DNA of 64,000 nucleotides from JABWBD01 sp040768665 (lineage in GTDB: Bacteria > Planctomycetota > Planctomycetia > Pirellulales > Thermoguttaceae), in contig JAXGMN010000051.1 in the NCBI GenBank assembly GCA_040768665.1, positions 1-64,000 of the forward strand, in the 5' to 3' direction. How positions within the stretch are numbered: position 1 is the stretch's first letter; each line of letters starts with the position of its first letter. Below are positions 52,072 to 60,324 of the stretch, piece after piece. The notes under the pieces are model-generated. The model ran no database searches. It was not told the origin of the DNA and saw only the letters and a list, made by a program, of their open reading frames with translations. The position numbers and the translations under genes are program-made.

Positions 52072-53391
52072 ATGGACACAGCAAAGGTCGCTATTGTCGG
52101 TTTCGGAACCATCGGGTCGGGCGTTGCTAGAATGCTGGTCGAGCACCGCGATCGGATCGCTCGTCATGCGGGCCGTCCGGTCGAACTCGTCCGCGTCGTC
52201 GACCCCGACACGTCCCGCCTCCGAAACTTCACCCTCCCGGAGGGAGTGCTCACCAGCGATCTGGCCAAGGTTACCGCCGACCCCGAGATCGAGGTTGCCG
52301 TGGAGTTGGTCGGCGGCCTGGAGCCGGCGAGAACGATCGTGCTGAATCTGCTCAAGAGCGGCAAGAATATCGTCACCGCCAACAAGGCCCTGCTCGCGGA
52401 GCACGGGCAGGAGTTGTTCAACTGTGCCAGGAGCCTGGGGCGATCCATTGCTTTTGAAGCCTCAGTCGGGGGAGGTGTCCCGATCATCGCGGCTATCGGT
52501 CAGAGCCTTGCCGCCAACCAGGTTCAGTCGATCCGCGCGATCCTCAACGGCACGAGCAACTTCATCCTGACCCAGATGGAGGAGCACGACCGGGACTATG
52601 CCGCCTCCGTGGCCGAAGCGCAGCGGCTCGGTTATGCCGAGGCCAATCCGGCCATGGACGTCAATGGCAGCGATGCCGCCCAGAAGCTCGCCATCCTTGC
52701 CCATCTGGCTTTCGGCGCCCACGTCGACTGGAAGAAGATTCCTCGCACGGGGATCGACACCGTCGAGGTCGCCGACCTGCGGTACGCGAAGGAGCTTGGC
52801 TACAGCATCAAGCTGTTGGCCGTGGCCCGGCTGGTCCCCGAGGGACTCGAGCTCCACGTCTCGCCCACGCTGGTCCGGCATGGCAGTCCGTTGGCCGAGG
52901 TCCGCGGCGCTTACAATGCCGTGCGCGTGATCGGCGACGCGGTCGGTCAGGTCTTCTTCCACGGTCTGGGCGCCGGCCAGATGCCGACCGCTTCGGCCGT
53001 GGTCGCGGATATTATCGACACGATCATGGGCCGCACGGCGATCACGTTCCGTGCCCTCGATTTGTGGTCCGACAGCCGGCAGGCGCCGGTCACGGCCCGT
53101 GATCCCGACAAGGTGCCGGGCCGCTTTTACCTGCGGTTCAACGTGGACGACACCCCCGGCGTGCTGGCCGACCTGGCCGGCGCTCTGGGGCGGCACAAGA
53201 TCTCGATCGCCTCAGTCATCCAGCACGAGACCGAGGAAGAGACCGACGGCATCGTCCCGTTGGTGATCATGACCCACACGGCTTCCGAAGGGGCGATGCG
53301 GCAGGCGCTGGACGAGATCAACCGTATGGAGTGCGTCCATGAAGGCACCATCCGGATGCGGGTCAGCGATCTGCAGGAGGCGGTCCGATGA
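52072..53391 (+). CDS. hom: Homoserine dehydrogenase with C-terminal ACT domain
   Basis: The 439-aa protein has the Rossmann start KVAIVGFGTIGSGVARML, AVELVGGLEPARTIVLNLLKSG, VTANKALLAEHG, the catalytic FEASVGGGVPIIAAIGQSLAANQ, ILNGTSNFILTQM, GYAEANPAMDVNGSDAAQKLAILA, and GLGAGQMPTASAVVADI. An ACT regulatory domain (YLRFNVDDTPGVLADLAGALG) lies at residues ~345-435, so feedback by threonine is likely. It reduces aspartate semialdehyde to homoserine. Its stop overlaps the next start as ATGA, and lysC follows that gene. Confidence 0.97.
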   Translation: MDTAKVAIVGFGTIGSGVARMLVEHRDRIARHAGRPVELVRVVDPDTSRLRNFTLPEGVLTSDLAKVTADPEIEVAVELVGGLEPARTIVLNLLKSGKNIVTANKALLAEHGQELFNCARSLGRSIAFEASVGGGVPIIAAIGQSLAANQVQSIRAILNGTSNFILTQMEEHDRDYAASVAEAQRLGYAEANPAMDVNGSDAAQKLAILAHLAFGAHVDWKKIPRTGIDTVEVADLRYAKELGYSIKLLAVARLVPEGLELHVSPTLVRHGSPLAEVRGAYNAVRVIGDAVGQVFFHGLGAGQMPTASAVVADIIDTIMGRTAITFRALDLWSDSRQAPVTARDPDKVPGRFYLRFNVDDTPGVLADLAGALGRHKISIASVIQHETEEETDGIVPLVIMTHTASEGAMRQALDEINRMECVHEGTIRMRVSDLQEAVR

Positions 53392-54611
53392 AATATGCCA
53401 TCGTCATCCCGGACGGCTGTGCCGACGAGCCTCAGAAATCGCTTGGCGGGCAGACTCCGCTGGAGGCCGCCAAGATCCCGGCCATGGATGCCGTGGCGGC
53501 CGCCGGCGTCGTCGGCCGTTCGGACAACGTGCCTAAGTCGCTGCCGCCGGGGTCCGACGTGGCGAACCTCAGTCTCCTGGGCTACAACCCGAAGGAGCAT
53601 TTCACCGGCCGCGCGCCCTTGGAGGCCGCCGCCCAGGGGATCGAGTTGGGCAGTCGCGACTGGGCCGTCCGCTGCAACCTGGTGACGATCCAGGACCAGG
53701 TCATGCGCGACTTCACGGCCGGCCACATCTTGAGCGAGGAGGCCGCTGTTCTGATCGCCGCGGCACAAGAGCACCTGGGTTCGGAACCGTTGCAGTTCTA
53801 CCCGGGCGTGAGCTACCGGAACCTGCTTATCTATCGTGCCGGAGAGGATCCCGCCCCGTTCACCCCCGATACCCGTACCACTCCGCCGCACGACCTCACC
53901 GACAAGTCGGTGCTCGACGACTATCCCCGCGGTCCCGGCAGCGACCTGCTCAACCAGTTGATGAGCGATAGCGTCGAGCTGTTCGCCGAGCATCCGGTGA
54001 ACGTCGCCCGCCGCCAGGCTGGCAAGCTGCCGGCCACTAATATCTGGCTGTGGGGCCTGGGCAGCACTCCGCGGCTGAAGCCCTTTTCAGAGCTTTACGG
54101 CAAGCAGGGCGCGATGATCACCGCGGTCGATCTTCTGCGCGGCCTGGCGGCGCTGATCGGCTGGCGGCGGATCGAGGTGCCCGGTGCGACCGGCTACACC
54201 GACACGGACTACGCCGCCAAGGGCCGCTATGCCGTCGCCGCGTTGGACGAGGTCGATCTGATCTGCGTCCATGTCGAGGCAACCGACGAGGCGTCGCATG
54301 AAGGCGACGTCGAAGCCAAGGTCAAGGCTCTGGAAGAGATCGATCGCCACATCGTCGGCCCGCTGTATGAAGCCCTCAGAGCGCGAGGCGACCATCGCAT
54401 TCTGGTCACCCCCGACCATCCGACACCGCTACGTACCAAGACGCACAGCCACGGCTACGTTCCCTTTGCCCTGGCCGGCACCGGCATTCAGCCCGACGGT
54501 TCAGCCACGTACGACGACCCCACGTCCGCCCAATCGCCGCTGGTTTTCGACGAAGGCTGGCGTCTGATGTCCCACTTCCTCGGCGCCCCATCCGGCGCGA
54601 CAAGCAACTGA
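53388..54611 (+). CDS. Cofactor-independent phosphoglycerate mutase-like protein, proposed homoserine kinase
   Basis: The 407-aa protein is an alkaline-phosphatase-fold member of the archaeal-type (ApgM) branch: IPDGCADEPQKSLGGQTPLEAAKIP, SDVANLSLLGYNP, GRAPLEAAAQGI, NIWLWGLGS, VHVEATDEASHEGD and LVTPDHPTPLRTKTHSHGYVPFAL. The metal-binding Asp and His residues appear intact. A subgroup (TIGR02535) found beside hom and threonine genes has been proposed to replace homoserine kinase. The ATGA overlap with hom and the downstream lysC fit that idea well. A conventional mutase role cannot be excluded. Confidence 0.88.
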   Translation: MKYAIVIPDGCADEPQKSLGGQTPLEAAKIPAMDAVAAAGVVGRSDNVPKSLPPGSDVANLSLLGYNPKEHFTGRAPLEAAAQGIELGSRDWAVRCNLVTIQDQVMRDFTAGHILSEEAAVLIAAAQEHLGSEPLQFYPGVSYRNLLIYRAGEDPAPFTPDTRTTPPHDLTDKSVLDDYPRGPGSDLLNQLMSDSVELFAEHPVNVARRQAGKLPATNIWLWGLGSTPRLKPFSELYGKQGAMITAVDLLRGLAALIGWRRIEVPGATGYTDTDYAAKGRYAVAALDEVDLICVHVEATDEASHEGDVEAKVKALEEIDRHIVGPLYEALRARGDHRILVTPDHPTPLRTKTHSHGYVPFALAGTGIQPDGSATYDDPTSAQSPLVFDEGWRLMSHFLGAPSGATSN

Positions 54612-54623
54612 CCTACTGACAAC

Positions 54624-54663
54624 CAACTGACAACTGACAACTGACAACTGACAACTGACAACT
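54624..54663. repeat. Heptamer tandem repeat (CAACTGA)n
   Basis: About five to six consecutive copies of the 7-bp unit CAACTGA lie in the gap between the mutase-like gene and lysC. Confidence 0.93.
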
Positions 54664-54665
54664 AT

Positions 54666-54712
54666 CCACTAACCACTAACCACTAACCACTAACCACTAA
54701 CCACTAACCACT
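54666..54712. repeat. Heptamer tandem repeat (CCACTAA)n
   Basis: About six to seven copies of the 7-bp unit CCACTAA directly follow the CAACTGA array and end 13 bp before the lysC start. They occupy the leader where a ribosome-binding site (CTCCTCC-like only) would be expected. Confidence 0.93.
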
Positions 54713-54724
54713 TCTCCTCCCCCC

Positions 54725-56515
54725 ATGTCGATCATTGTTCAGAAATTCGGCGGCACGAGTGTTGCAGACAGCGAGAAGATCCTGGCAGCGGCCCGCAAGG
54801 CGATCCGCGCCCAGAAAGAAGGCCACCAGATCGTGACGGTCGTCAGCGCGATGGGCAAGAACACGGATTTGCTGGTCGACCTGGCCCGACAGATCCACAC
54901 GGATCCGCCGGCCCGCGAGATGGACATGTTGCTGTCTACCGGCGAGCAGGTAAGCGTGGCGTTGATGGCGATGGCTATCGACTCGCTGGGCCACCAGGCG
55001 ATCAGTTTCACCGGGGCTCAGATCGGCATCAAGACGGACAGCACGCACACCAAGGCCCGCATCCGCTCGATTGCCACCGACCGGATGCGCCAGGCGTTGG
55101 ACGAGGGCAAGATCGTCATTGCCGCCGGGTTCCAGGGGATCGACGAGGCTTTTGATATCACGACGCTCGGCCGGGGAGGCAGCGACACGACGGCCGTGGC
55201 CCTGGCGGCCGCGCTGCACGCCGATCTGTGCGAGATCTTCACCGACGTGGACGGGGTCTACACGACCGATCCGCGGCTGGTGCCCGACGCTCGCCGGGTG
55301 ACGCAGATCAGCTACGACGAGATGCTCGAACTGGCCAGCGCCGGTGCCGGCGTGATGCATAATCGCTCGATCGAGTTCGCCAAGAAGTTCCGTGTTCCGG
55401 TGCACGTCCGCAGCAGCTTCAGCGACAATCCCGGCACACTCATCTGCGGCGAGCCGGAATCGACCGAGCAGGCCGTCTGCGGGGCGGCCCTCGTGAGGGA
55501 CGAAGCCCGCGTGACCATCCTGGGAGTTCCCGACCAGCCTGGGGCGGCGACGGCTGTTTTCTCCCGCGTTGCGGCTCGCAGCGTGGCGATGGACATGATC
55601 GTGCAGAACGTCGGCGAAAACGGCCAGGCCGAGATCTCGTTCACGGTGTTTCGCGACGACCTGCCGGCCACGCTTAAGGCCGTGGAGGAAGCCGCTCGCG
55701 AGATCGGCGCAACGGGCTACAACTACGATGACAAGGTCTCGAAGGTCTCGGTGGTGGGCCTCGGCATGGCCACTCAGCCCGGGGTGGCGGAAAAGATGTT
55801 CCAGGTGCTGGCCGAGAAAGGGGTCAATATCCTCATGATCAGTACCAGCGAGATCAAGATCTCCGTCCTCGTCGACCGGGACGCGGCGGTCGATGCGTTG
55901 CGGACGGTGCACGAGGCGTTCCGGCTGGACGTTCCGCCCGCCTTTGCCCCGAGCGAACCCGTCGGTTCCGCGCTTGCCGGTGCACCACCATCTCAGCCGA
56001 ACAACGCGGCCGAGATTGTCGCCCGGATACAGGGCATGGAAGATTTGATCATCGAGGGTATCACGCTCGATGAATCCCAGGCGCGTGTCACCCTGGTCGG
56101 AGTGCCCGACCGACCGGGGCTGGCGGCGCACGTCTTCGAGCAGGTAGCCGCCGGAGGAATCGTGGTCGACATGATCGTGCAGAGCGTCGGCCGCGAGGGT
56201 CAGGCCACACTGAGTTTCACCGTGCCGCAGCCGGATCTCAAAAAGAGCCTTGAGATCGCCGGGCGTCTGGCCGAGGAGTTCCGTTGCGGCGAGCCGACAA
56301 GCTGTCCGCACGTGGCCAAGCTGGCGGTCATCGGCACCGGAATGAAGAGCCACACCGGCGTTGCCCGGCGGCTGTTCCAGTGCCTGGCCGACGTCGGCAT
56401 CAACGTCGACATGATCAGCACCAGCGAAATGCAGATCAGCGTGGTCGTCGACGGCAGCAAAGGCAAGGCGGCCCGGGAAGCCTTGCAGAAGAAGTTCGCC
56501 GACGTGATGGTCTGA
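54725..56515 (+). CDS. lysC: Aspartate kinase with four ACT domains
   Basis: The 596-aa protein has the kinase domain (residues 1-~262) with VQKFGGTSVADSEKI, SAMGKNTDLLVDLA, LSTGEQVSVALMAMA, GRGGSDTTAVALAAAL and FTDVDGVYTTDPRLV. Two pairs of ACT repeats follow. The first pair starts RVTILGVPDQPGAATAVFSRV and contains KVSVVGLGMATQPGVAEKMF; the second starts RVTLVGVPDRPGLAAHVFEQV and contains KLAVIGTGMKSHTGVARRLF. Typical enzymes have two ACT domains and ~410-460 residues; four-ACT forms are known in cyanobacteria. It phosphorylates aspartate and is probably inhibited by lysine and/or threonine. The start is preceded by heptamer arrays. Confidence 0.96.
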   Translation: MSIIVQKFGGTSVADSEKILAAARKAIRAQKEGHQIVTVVSAMGKNTDLLVDLARQIHTDPPAREMDMLLSTGEQVSVALMAMAIDSLGHQAISFTGAQIGIKTDSTHTKARIRSIATDRMRQALDEGKIVIAAGFQGIDEAFDITTLGRGGSDTTAVALAAALHADLCEIFTDVDGVYTTDPRLVPDARRVTQISYDEMLELASAGAGVMHNRSIEFAKKFRVPVHVRSSFSDNPGTLICGEPESTEQAVCGAALVRDEARVTILGVPDQPGAATAVFSRVAARSVAMDMIVQNVGENGQAEISFTVFRDDLPATLKAVEEAAREIGATGYNYDDKVSKVSVVGLGMATQPGVAEKMFQVLAEKGVNILMISTSEIKISVLVDRDAAVDALRTVHEAFRLDVPPAFAPSEPVGSALAGAPPSQPNNAAEIVARIQGMEDLIIEGITLDESQARVTLVGVPDRPGLAAHVFEQVAAGGIVVDMIVQSVGREGQATLSFTVPQPDLKKSLEIAGRLAEEFRCGEPTSCPHVAKLAVIGTGMKSHTGVARRLFQCLADVGINVDMISTSEMQISVVVDGSKGKAAREALQKKFADVMV

Positions 56516-56517
56516 TC

Positions 56518-56616
56518 AGAGCCTACGCCAAAACCGGAGGAAGAGGGGGACAGGCACATTTTGCTCTGAAGACTCCGCAAAATGAGTCAGTCCCCGACGG
56601 TTTCGGGATAGGCTCT
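56518..56616. repeat. Family A palindromic repeat, copy A4
   Basis: Arms AGAGCCTACGCCAAAACCG and CGGTTTCGGGATAGGCTCT enclose GGGGACAGGCACATTTTGC and GCAAAATGAGTCAGTCCCC. It is inverted relative to A1 and A2. It starts 3 bp after the lysC stop and touches the stop of the convergent gene, so it may serve as a two-way terminator. Confidence 0.93.
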
Positions 56617-57020
56617 CATTCTCCCAGCACGTCGTTGAGGACCTCTTCGTTGACGAAGATCGGCAGCGACGGCTGGCAGGTGACGGCTACCGCGATGGCG
56701 TCGGACGGACGTGCATCGATTTCGATCAGCTCGCCATCGTGCCGCACGCGGAGCTTGGCAAAGTAGGTATGCTCCTTAAGCTCGCTGATCACCACGTCCT
56801 GAAACTCCGCGCCCAGATTTTCCACGACGCTGACGATCAGATCGTGGGTTAACGGCCGCGGCGAAGGGAAGCCCTTGACGCGTCGATCGATGCTGGTGGC
56901 CTCGAAGATACCGATGAGGATCGGGAACGTCCGATTCCCATTGATTTCTTTGAGATAGATCACCTGGTTGTCGTTGATTTCGCTGATGATGATCCGCGAG
57001 AGTTGCATCGGGACGGGCAT
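56616..57020 (-). CDS. Bifunctional nuclease (DUF151) family protein
   Basis: From ATG 57020 the protein has 134 aa, normal for the family. It shows LSRIIISEINDNQVIYLKEI, FPILIGIFEATSIDRRV, RPLTHDLIVSVVENLGAEFQDVVI, and FAKLRVRHDGELIEIDARPSDAIAVAV, the core of DUF151. Members have been reported as RNase/DNase enzymes or act as stress-related factors; the bacterial role is not settled. The open frame extends upstream through a palindromic repeat but that part is not credible as protein. The gene ends at the A4 repeat. Confidence 0.93.
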   Translation of the reverse strand: MPVPMQLSRIIISEINDNQVIYLKEINGNRTFPILIGIFEATSIDRRVKGFPSPRPLTHDLIVSVVENLGAEFQDVVISELKEHTYFAKLRVRHDGELIEIDARPSDAIAVAVTCQPSLPIFVNEEVLNDVLGE

Positions 57021-57072
57021 GGACGTATCCTTGCACGCAGGCGTTCGGTAGCAGTTCGGGGGCAGACTGGTC

Positions 57073-57163
57073 TGATGAAAAAGGGGACAGGCACCGCACA
57101 TAATCGTGGTTGAATGGGGCCGAAGATACAAGGTCTTGCGGAGCCAGTCCCCTTTTCCATCAC
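57073..57163. repeat. Family B palindromic repeat, copy B5
   Basis: TGATGAAAAAGGGGACAGGC and ACCGCAC on the left; TTGCGGAGCCAGTCCCC and TTTTCCATCA on the right. It lies between the DUF151 gene and the YgiQ-type gene on the same strand. Confidence 0.92.
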
Positions 57164-57251
57164 CCCGGGAGCAGACTCCCTGCCAAGATCCATTATAAAC
57201 CTCGTGCGCCGGCCGGAACCAGGGGGGCAAGCGGATCGGGTGCCGGCCGGT

Positions 57252-59204
57252 TCACTGCCCGCTCCCCTTGGCTCCGCGTACGCGCCGCTCGGCCGTCTTC
57301 CGGTGCGGACGATAGCCGGCCGCGGCGCCGGCGGACTTCGCCGATTTCGGCCGGTGCCGTTCCGGTCGCCCCGCACCTCGCGGCGGCTCCGCGGGGATGA
57401 GCGAGTCGGGCTCCGAACCGATCAGGTCGGTGCGGCCAGCCTTTTCGAGGGCCTCGCGAACCAAATAATAGTTCTCGGGCACGAAGAACTGCAGCAAGGC
57501 CCGCTGCAAGCGCCGCTCGCGGGCCCCGCGCGCAACGTAGACCTTCTTGCCAGTCATCGGGTCGATGCCCGTGTAGTACATGCAGGTGGCGATATCGAAC
57601 GGGCAGGGGATGAAGTCCTGCACCTGCTCGGGCCGATGGCCGGTTTGCTTGAGATACGATGCCAGGTGAATCATCGAGTCCAGATTGCTTCCGGGGTGCC
57701 CGGCAATGAAGTAGGGCACGAGGTACTGTTTCTTGCCGGCCCGGCAACTCGCTTGCGTGAACTTCTCCGAGAACTGCTCGAAGTCGTCGATCGACGGCTT
57801 CTTCATGAGATGGAGCACGTTCGGATCGGAATGTTCCGGGGCGACCTTGAGATGTCCGCCGACGTGATGCCGGACCAGTTCGTCCAGATACGGCCGGCTC
57901 TGCTGCGCCAGGTCCATCCGGACGCCCGAGGCCACGAACACCCGCTTCACGCCTTCCTGCGCGCGGGTCTGGCGCATCAGGTCGATCAGCGGGCCGTGGT
58001 CTGTATTGAGCAGCTTGCAGACGGTCGGGTGAACGCAGCTCAGCCGCCGGCACTTTGCGCGCACTTCCGGTCGGCTGCAATTCATCCGGTACATATTGGC
58101 AGTCGGGCCGCCGATATCGCTGACCACCCCGGTAAACTTCGGGTCTTCCCGCATCCGCTGGACCTCGGCCAAGACCGACTGCGGGCTGCGGCTTTGGATC
58201 ACGCGACCCTCATGAGCCGTGATCGAGCAGAACGTGCATCCGCCGAAGCAGCCCCGCATAATCTGGATCGAGTCCTTGACGACTTCGAAGGCCGGGATCC
58301 GCTGATTGCCATAGCTCGGGTGCGGACGGCGCGTGTACGGCAGGCCGTAGACGCGGTCCATTTCCGCCTCTTCCAACGGAATCGCTGGCGGATTGACGAC
58401 GACTGCCTCGCGACCGTGGTATTGGACCAGTCGCCGGGCGTTGTCGGGATTGGTCTCGAGGTGGGCGATCCGGGTCATCTCGGCAAACTTCCGCTTGTCG
58501 CTGACGACATCCTCGTAGCTGGGCAGCACGATGGTGTCTTCGGTCGGCGGCGTTTCGCGGGCGCCCATCCGGTAGGCGACCCCACGGATGTCGCGGAGCT
58601 CGTCCAGCGGCCGCCCCTGCGACAGTCGGCGAAGAATATCGATCAAGGCCCGCTCGCCCATCCCGAACACGACCAGATCGGCTTTGGAATCCAGCAGGAT
58701 CGATCGGCGGACCTTGTCGCTCCAGTAGTCGTAATGGGCCAGCCGGCGGAGACTTGCCTCCACTCCGCCTGCAATCACCGGTACCCCCGGGAACGCCTCG
58801 CGCGACCGCTGGCAATACGCCAACGTGGCCCGATCCGGCCGCCGCCCGATCTTAGCGCCGGGGCTGTAGGCGTCGTCATTGCGGACCTTCCGCTGGGCCG
58901 TGTAGTGGTTGATCATCGAGTCCATGTTTCCCGCACTGATGGCGAAGCACAGCCGCGGACGCCCGAACTGGCGCCACGGCTCGCACGAGTGCCAGTCGGG
59001 CTGGCTGAGGACCGCCACTCGATAGCCCTCGTTTTCCATAAGCCGACCGAGCAGGGCCATGGCGAAACTGGGGTGGTCGACGTAGGCATCGCCCGTGACA
59101 AAAACGACGTCGACGGCATCCCATCGCCGCTTCGCGACCTCCTCGGGGGTGGTAGGCAGCGGCGGGAGAGCGATTGACAGAATTTGCGTGTTGGAAGAGG
59201 GCAT
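57252..59204 (-). CDS. YgiQ-family (UPF0313) radical SAM protein
   Basis: The 650-aa protein has the YgiQ pattern. The N-terminal part contains DVVFVTGDAYVDHPSFAMALLGRLME, SAGNMDSMINHYTAQRKVR, and PVIAGGVEASLRRLAHYDYW. The radical SAM cluster is GCFGGCTFCSITAHEGR (CxxxCxxC), followed by DIGGPTANMY, GLKVAPEH-type VAPEHSD, and PFFIAGHPG-like PYFIAGHPGSNLDSM. The C-terminus is basic and low-complexity. The family is widespread but its reaction remains unknown. No partner gene is evident. Confidence 0.95.
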   Translation of the reverse strand: MPSSNTQILSIALPPLPTTPEEVAKRRWDAVDVVFVTGDAYVDHPSFAMALLGRLMENEGYRVAVLSQPDWHSCEPWRQFGRPRLCFAISAGNMDSMINHYTAQRKVRNDDAYSPGAKIGRRPDRATLAYCQRSREAFPGVPVIAGGVEASLRRLAHYDYWSDKVRRSILLDSKADLVVFGMGERALIDILRRLSQGRPLDELRDIRGVAYRMGARETPPTEDTIVLPSYEDVVSDKRKFAEMTRIAHLETNPDNARRLVQYHGREAVVVNPPAIPLEEAEMDRVYGLPYTRRPHPSYGNQRIPAFEVVKDSIQIMRGCFGGCTFCSITAHEGRVIQSRSPQSVLAEVQRMREDPKFTGVVSDIGGPTANMYRMNCSRPEVRAKCRRLSCVHPTVCKLLNTDHGPLIDLMRQTRAQEGVKRVFVASGVRMDLAQQSRPYLDELVRHHVGGHLKVAPEHSDPNVLHLMKKPSIDDFEQFSEKFTQASCRAGKKQYLVPYFIAGHPGSNLDSMIHLASYLKQTGHRPEQVQDFIPCPFDIATCMYYTGIDPMTGKKVYVARGARERRLQRALLQFFVPENYYLVREALEKAGRTDLIGSEPDSLIPAEPPRGAGRPERHRPKSAKSAGAAAGYRPHRKTAERRVRGAKGSGQ

Positions 59205-59439
59205 GATGAGGAGTATAGTTGCGTCCGGCTGATGCCCGCGTCTTCTCGTGCAGTAGAAACACAGACTTCGGCGGTAGCAGCCGGGCTGATGAGAACTTAT
59301 TGGAGCTCTGACGTGTAGGGTTACCCTATTCTACGCGGGCTGGCAGCAACCGTCAGCGTTCGACGCGTTCGGGGGGCGGTTTTCTCACCCCGTATCTCGG
59401 GTTAAAATGGGAAAAGACCAGACTTGCGGAGGATTCGAG

Positions 59440-60183
59440 ATGCCCGTTCACGATTGGACTCGGGTGGATGCCGGTACCTTTCATGACTTCCATAGCGGAT
59501 GGATCATTCACTTGAGAGAGACACTCAACGGCGGGCTCCTGCCGCCAGACTACTATGCGATGGCAGAGCAGCATGGAGGGCCTTTCATCCTCGACGTCCT
59601 GACGCTGCAGGCACCGCCTGCCCCGCCGCCTACCGCCGCACAAGGCGGATTGGCCGTGGAGGAGGCTCCCCCTCGAGTTCGCCGCAAGCTCTTGCTTTCC
59701 GCCGGGGCTCGCGGCACACGGCGAACGTTGACGATTCGCCATGTCAGCGGACATCGCATCATCGCACTGGTGGAGATCGTCTCTCCGGCCAACAAGGACC
59801 GGCCAAGGCACGTTGCGGAACTCGCCGCCAAGATCGAGACCGCGCTGCTGGAAGACATCCACGTTCTGTTGGTGGATCTGATTCCGCCGGGGCTTCATGA
59901 TCCTCAGGGGATTCACGGGGCGATCTGGGAACGGTTCGACAACGATTCCTATCCTCTCCCGCCCGACGAACCGCTGACACTGGCATCCTACGTAGCCGAC
60001 CGCCGCCCCGAAGCCTACCTGGAGCATCTCGCCATCGGTTTTCCCTTGGCTGAAATGCCACTTTTTCTGGATCCGGAGCACTACGTCAACATTCCCCTCG
60101 AACCGACCTACCTGGCGGCATATCGCGGTATGCCCGCCTATTGGCGCGACGTCATTGAAGGCAATCGGCCGCGGAACGCCTGA
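59440..60183 (+). CDS. DUF4058 family protein
   Basis: From ATG 59440, with GCGGAGG upstream, the protein has 247 aa. It begins MPVHDWTRVDAGTFHDFHSG, the usual opening of DUF4058 members. It contains RHVSGHRIIALVEIVSPANKDRP, LLVDLIPPG and GFPLAEMPLFLDPEHYVNIPLE. The central VEIVSPANK with its downstream acidic residues resembles the PD-(D/E)XK-like fold often suggested for this family. The function is unknown; these genes are abundant in planctomycetes and cyanobacteria. Confidence 0.88.
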   Translation: MPVHDWTRVDAGTFHDFHSGWIIHLRETLNGGLLPPDYYAMAEQHGGPFILDVLTLQAPPAPPPTAAQGGLAVEEAPPRVRRKLLLSAGARGTRRTLTIRHVSGHRIIALVEIVSPANKDRPRHVAELAAKIETALLEDIHVLLVDLIPPGLHDPQGIHGAIWERFDNDSYPLPPDEPLTLASYVADRRPEAYLEHLAIGFPLAEMPLFLDPEHYVNIPLEPTYLAAYRGMPAYWRDVIEGNRPRNA

Positions 60184-60324
60184 CGACAACTGCTGGGCAA
60201 TCGGGACAGCCGCGAGTAAGGTCCCCTGGGGGCTTTCTCCGATTGCCTCTATAATGCGTCCTGATAGCCGCCAGACCGAGACGCTCGTCCGCTCGAACAT
60301 GCGCGGCAGCCAGGAGACCTCGCC

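Noticed and set aside
54624..54712. Riboswitch or attenuator leader for lysC
   Set aside because: The leader is almost entirely heptamer repeats with no lysine-riboswitch-like helices.
57021..57230. Upstream extension of the DUF151 protein by 70 residues
   Set aside because: The extension is the translation of the B5 palindromic repeat; family length and start match ATG 57020.
54704..59177. Long antisense frames opposite lysC (549 codons, minus) and opposite the YgiQ-type gene (687 codons, plus)
   Set aside because: Both are shadows of strongly supported genes; sequences show no domain pattern.
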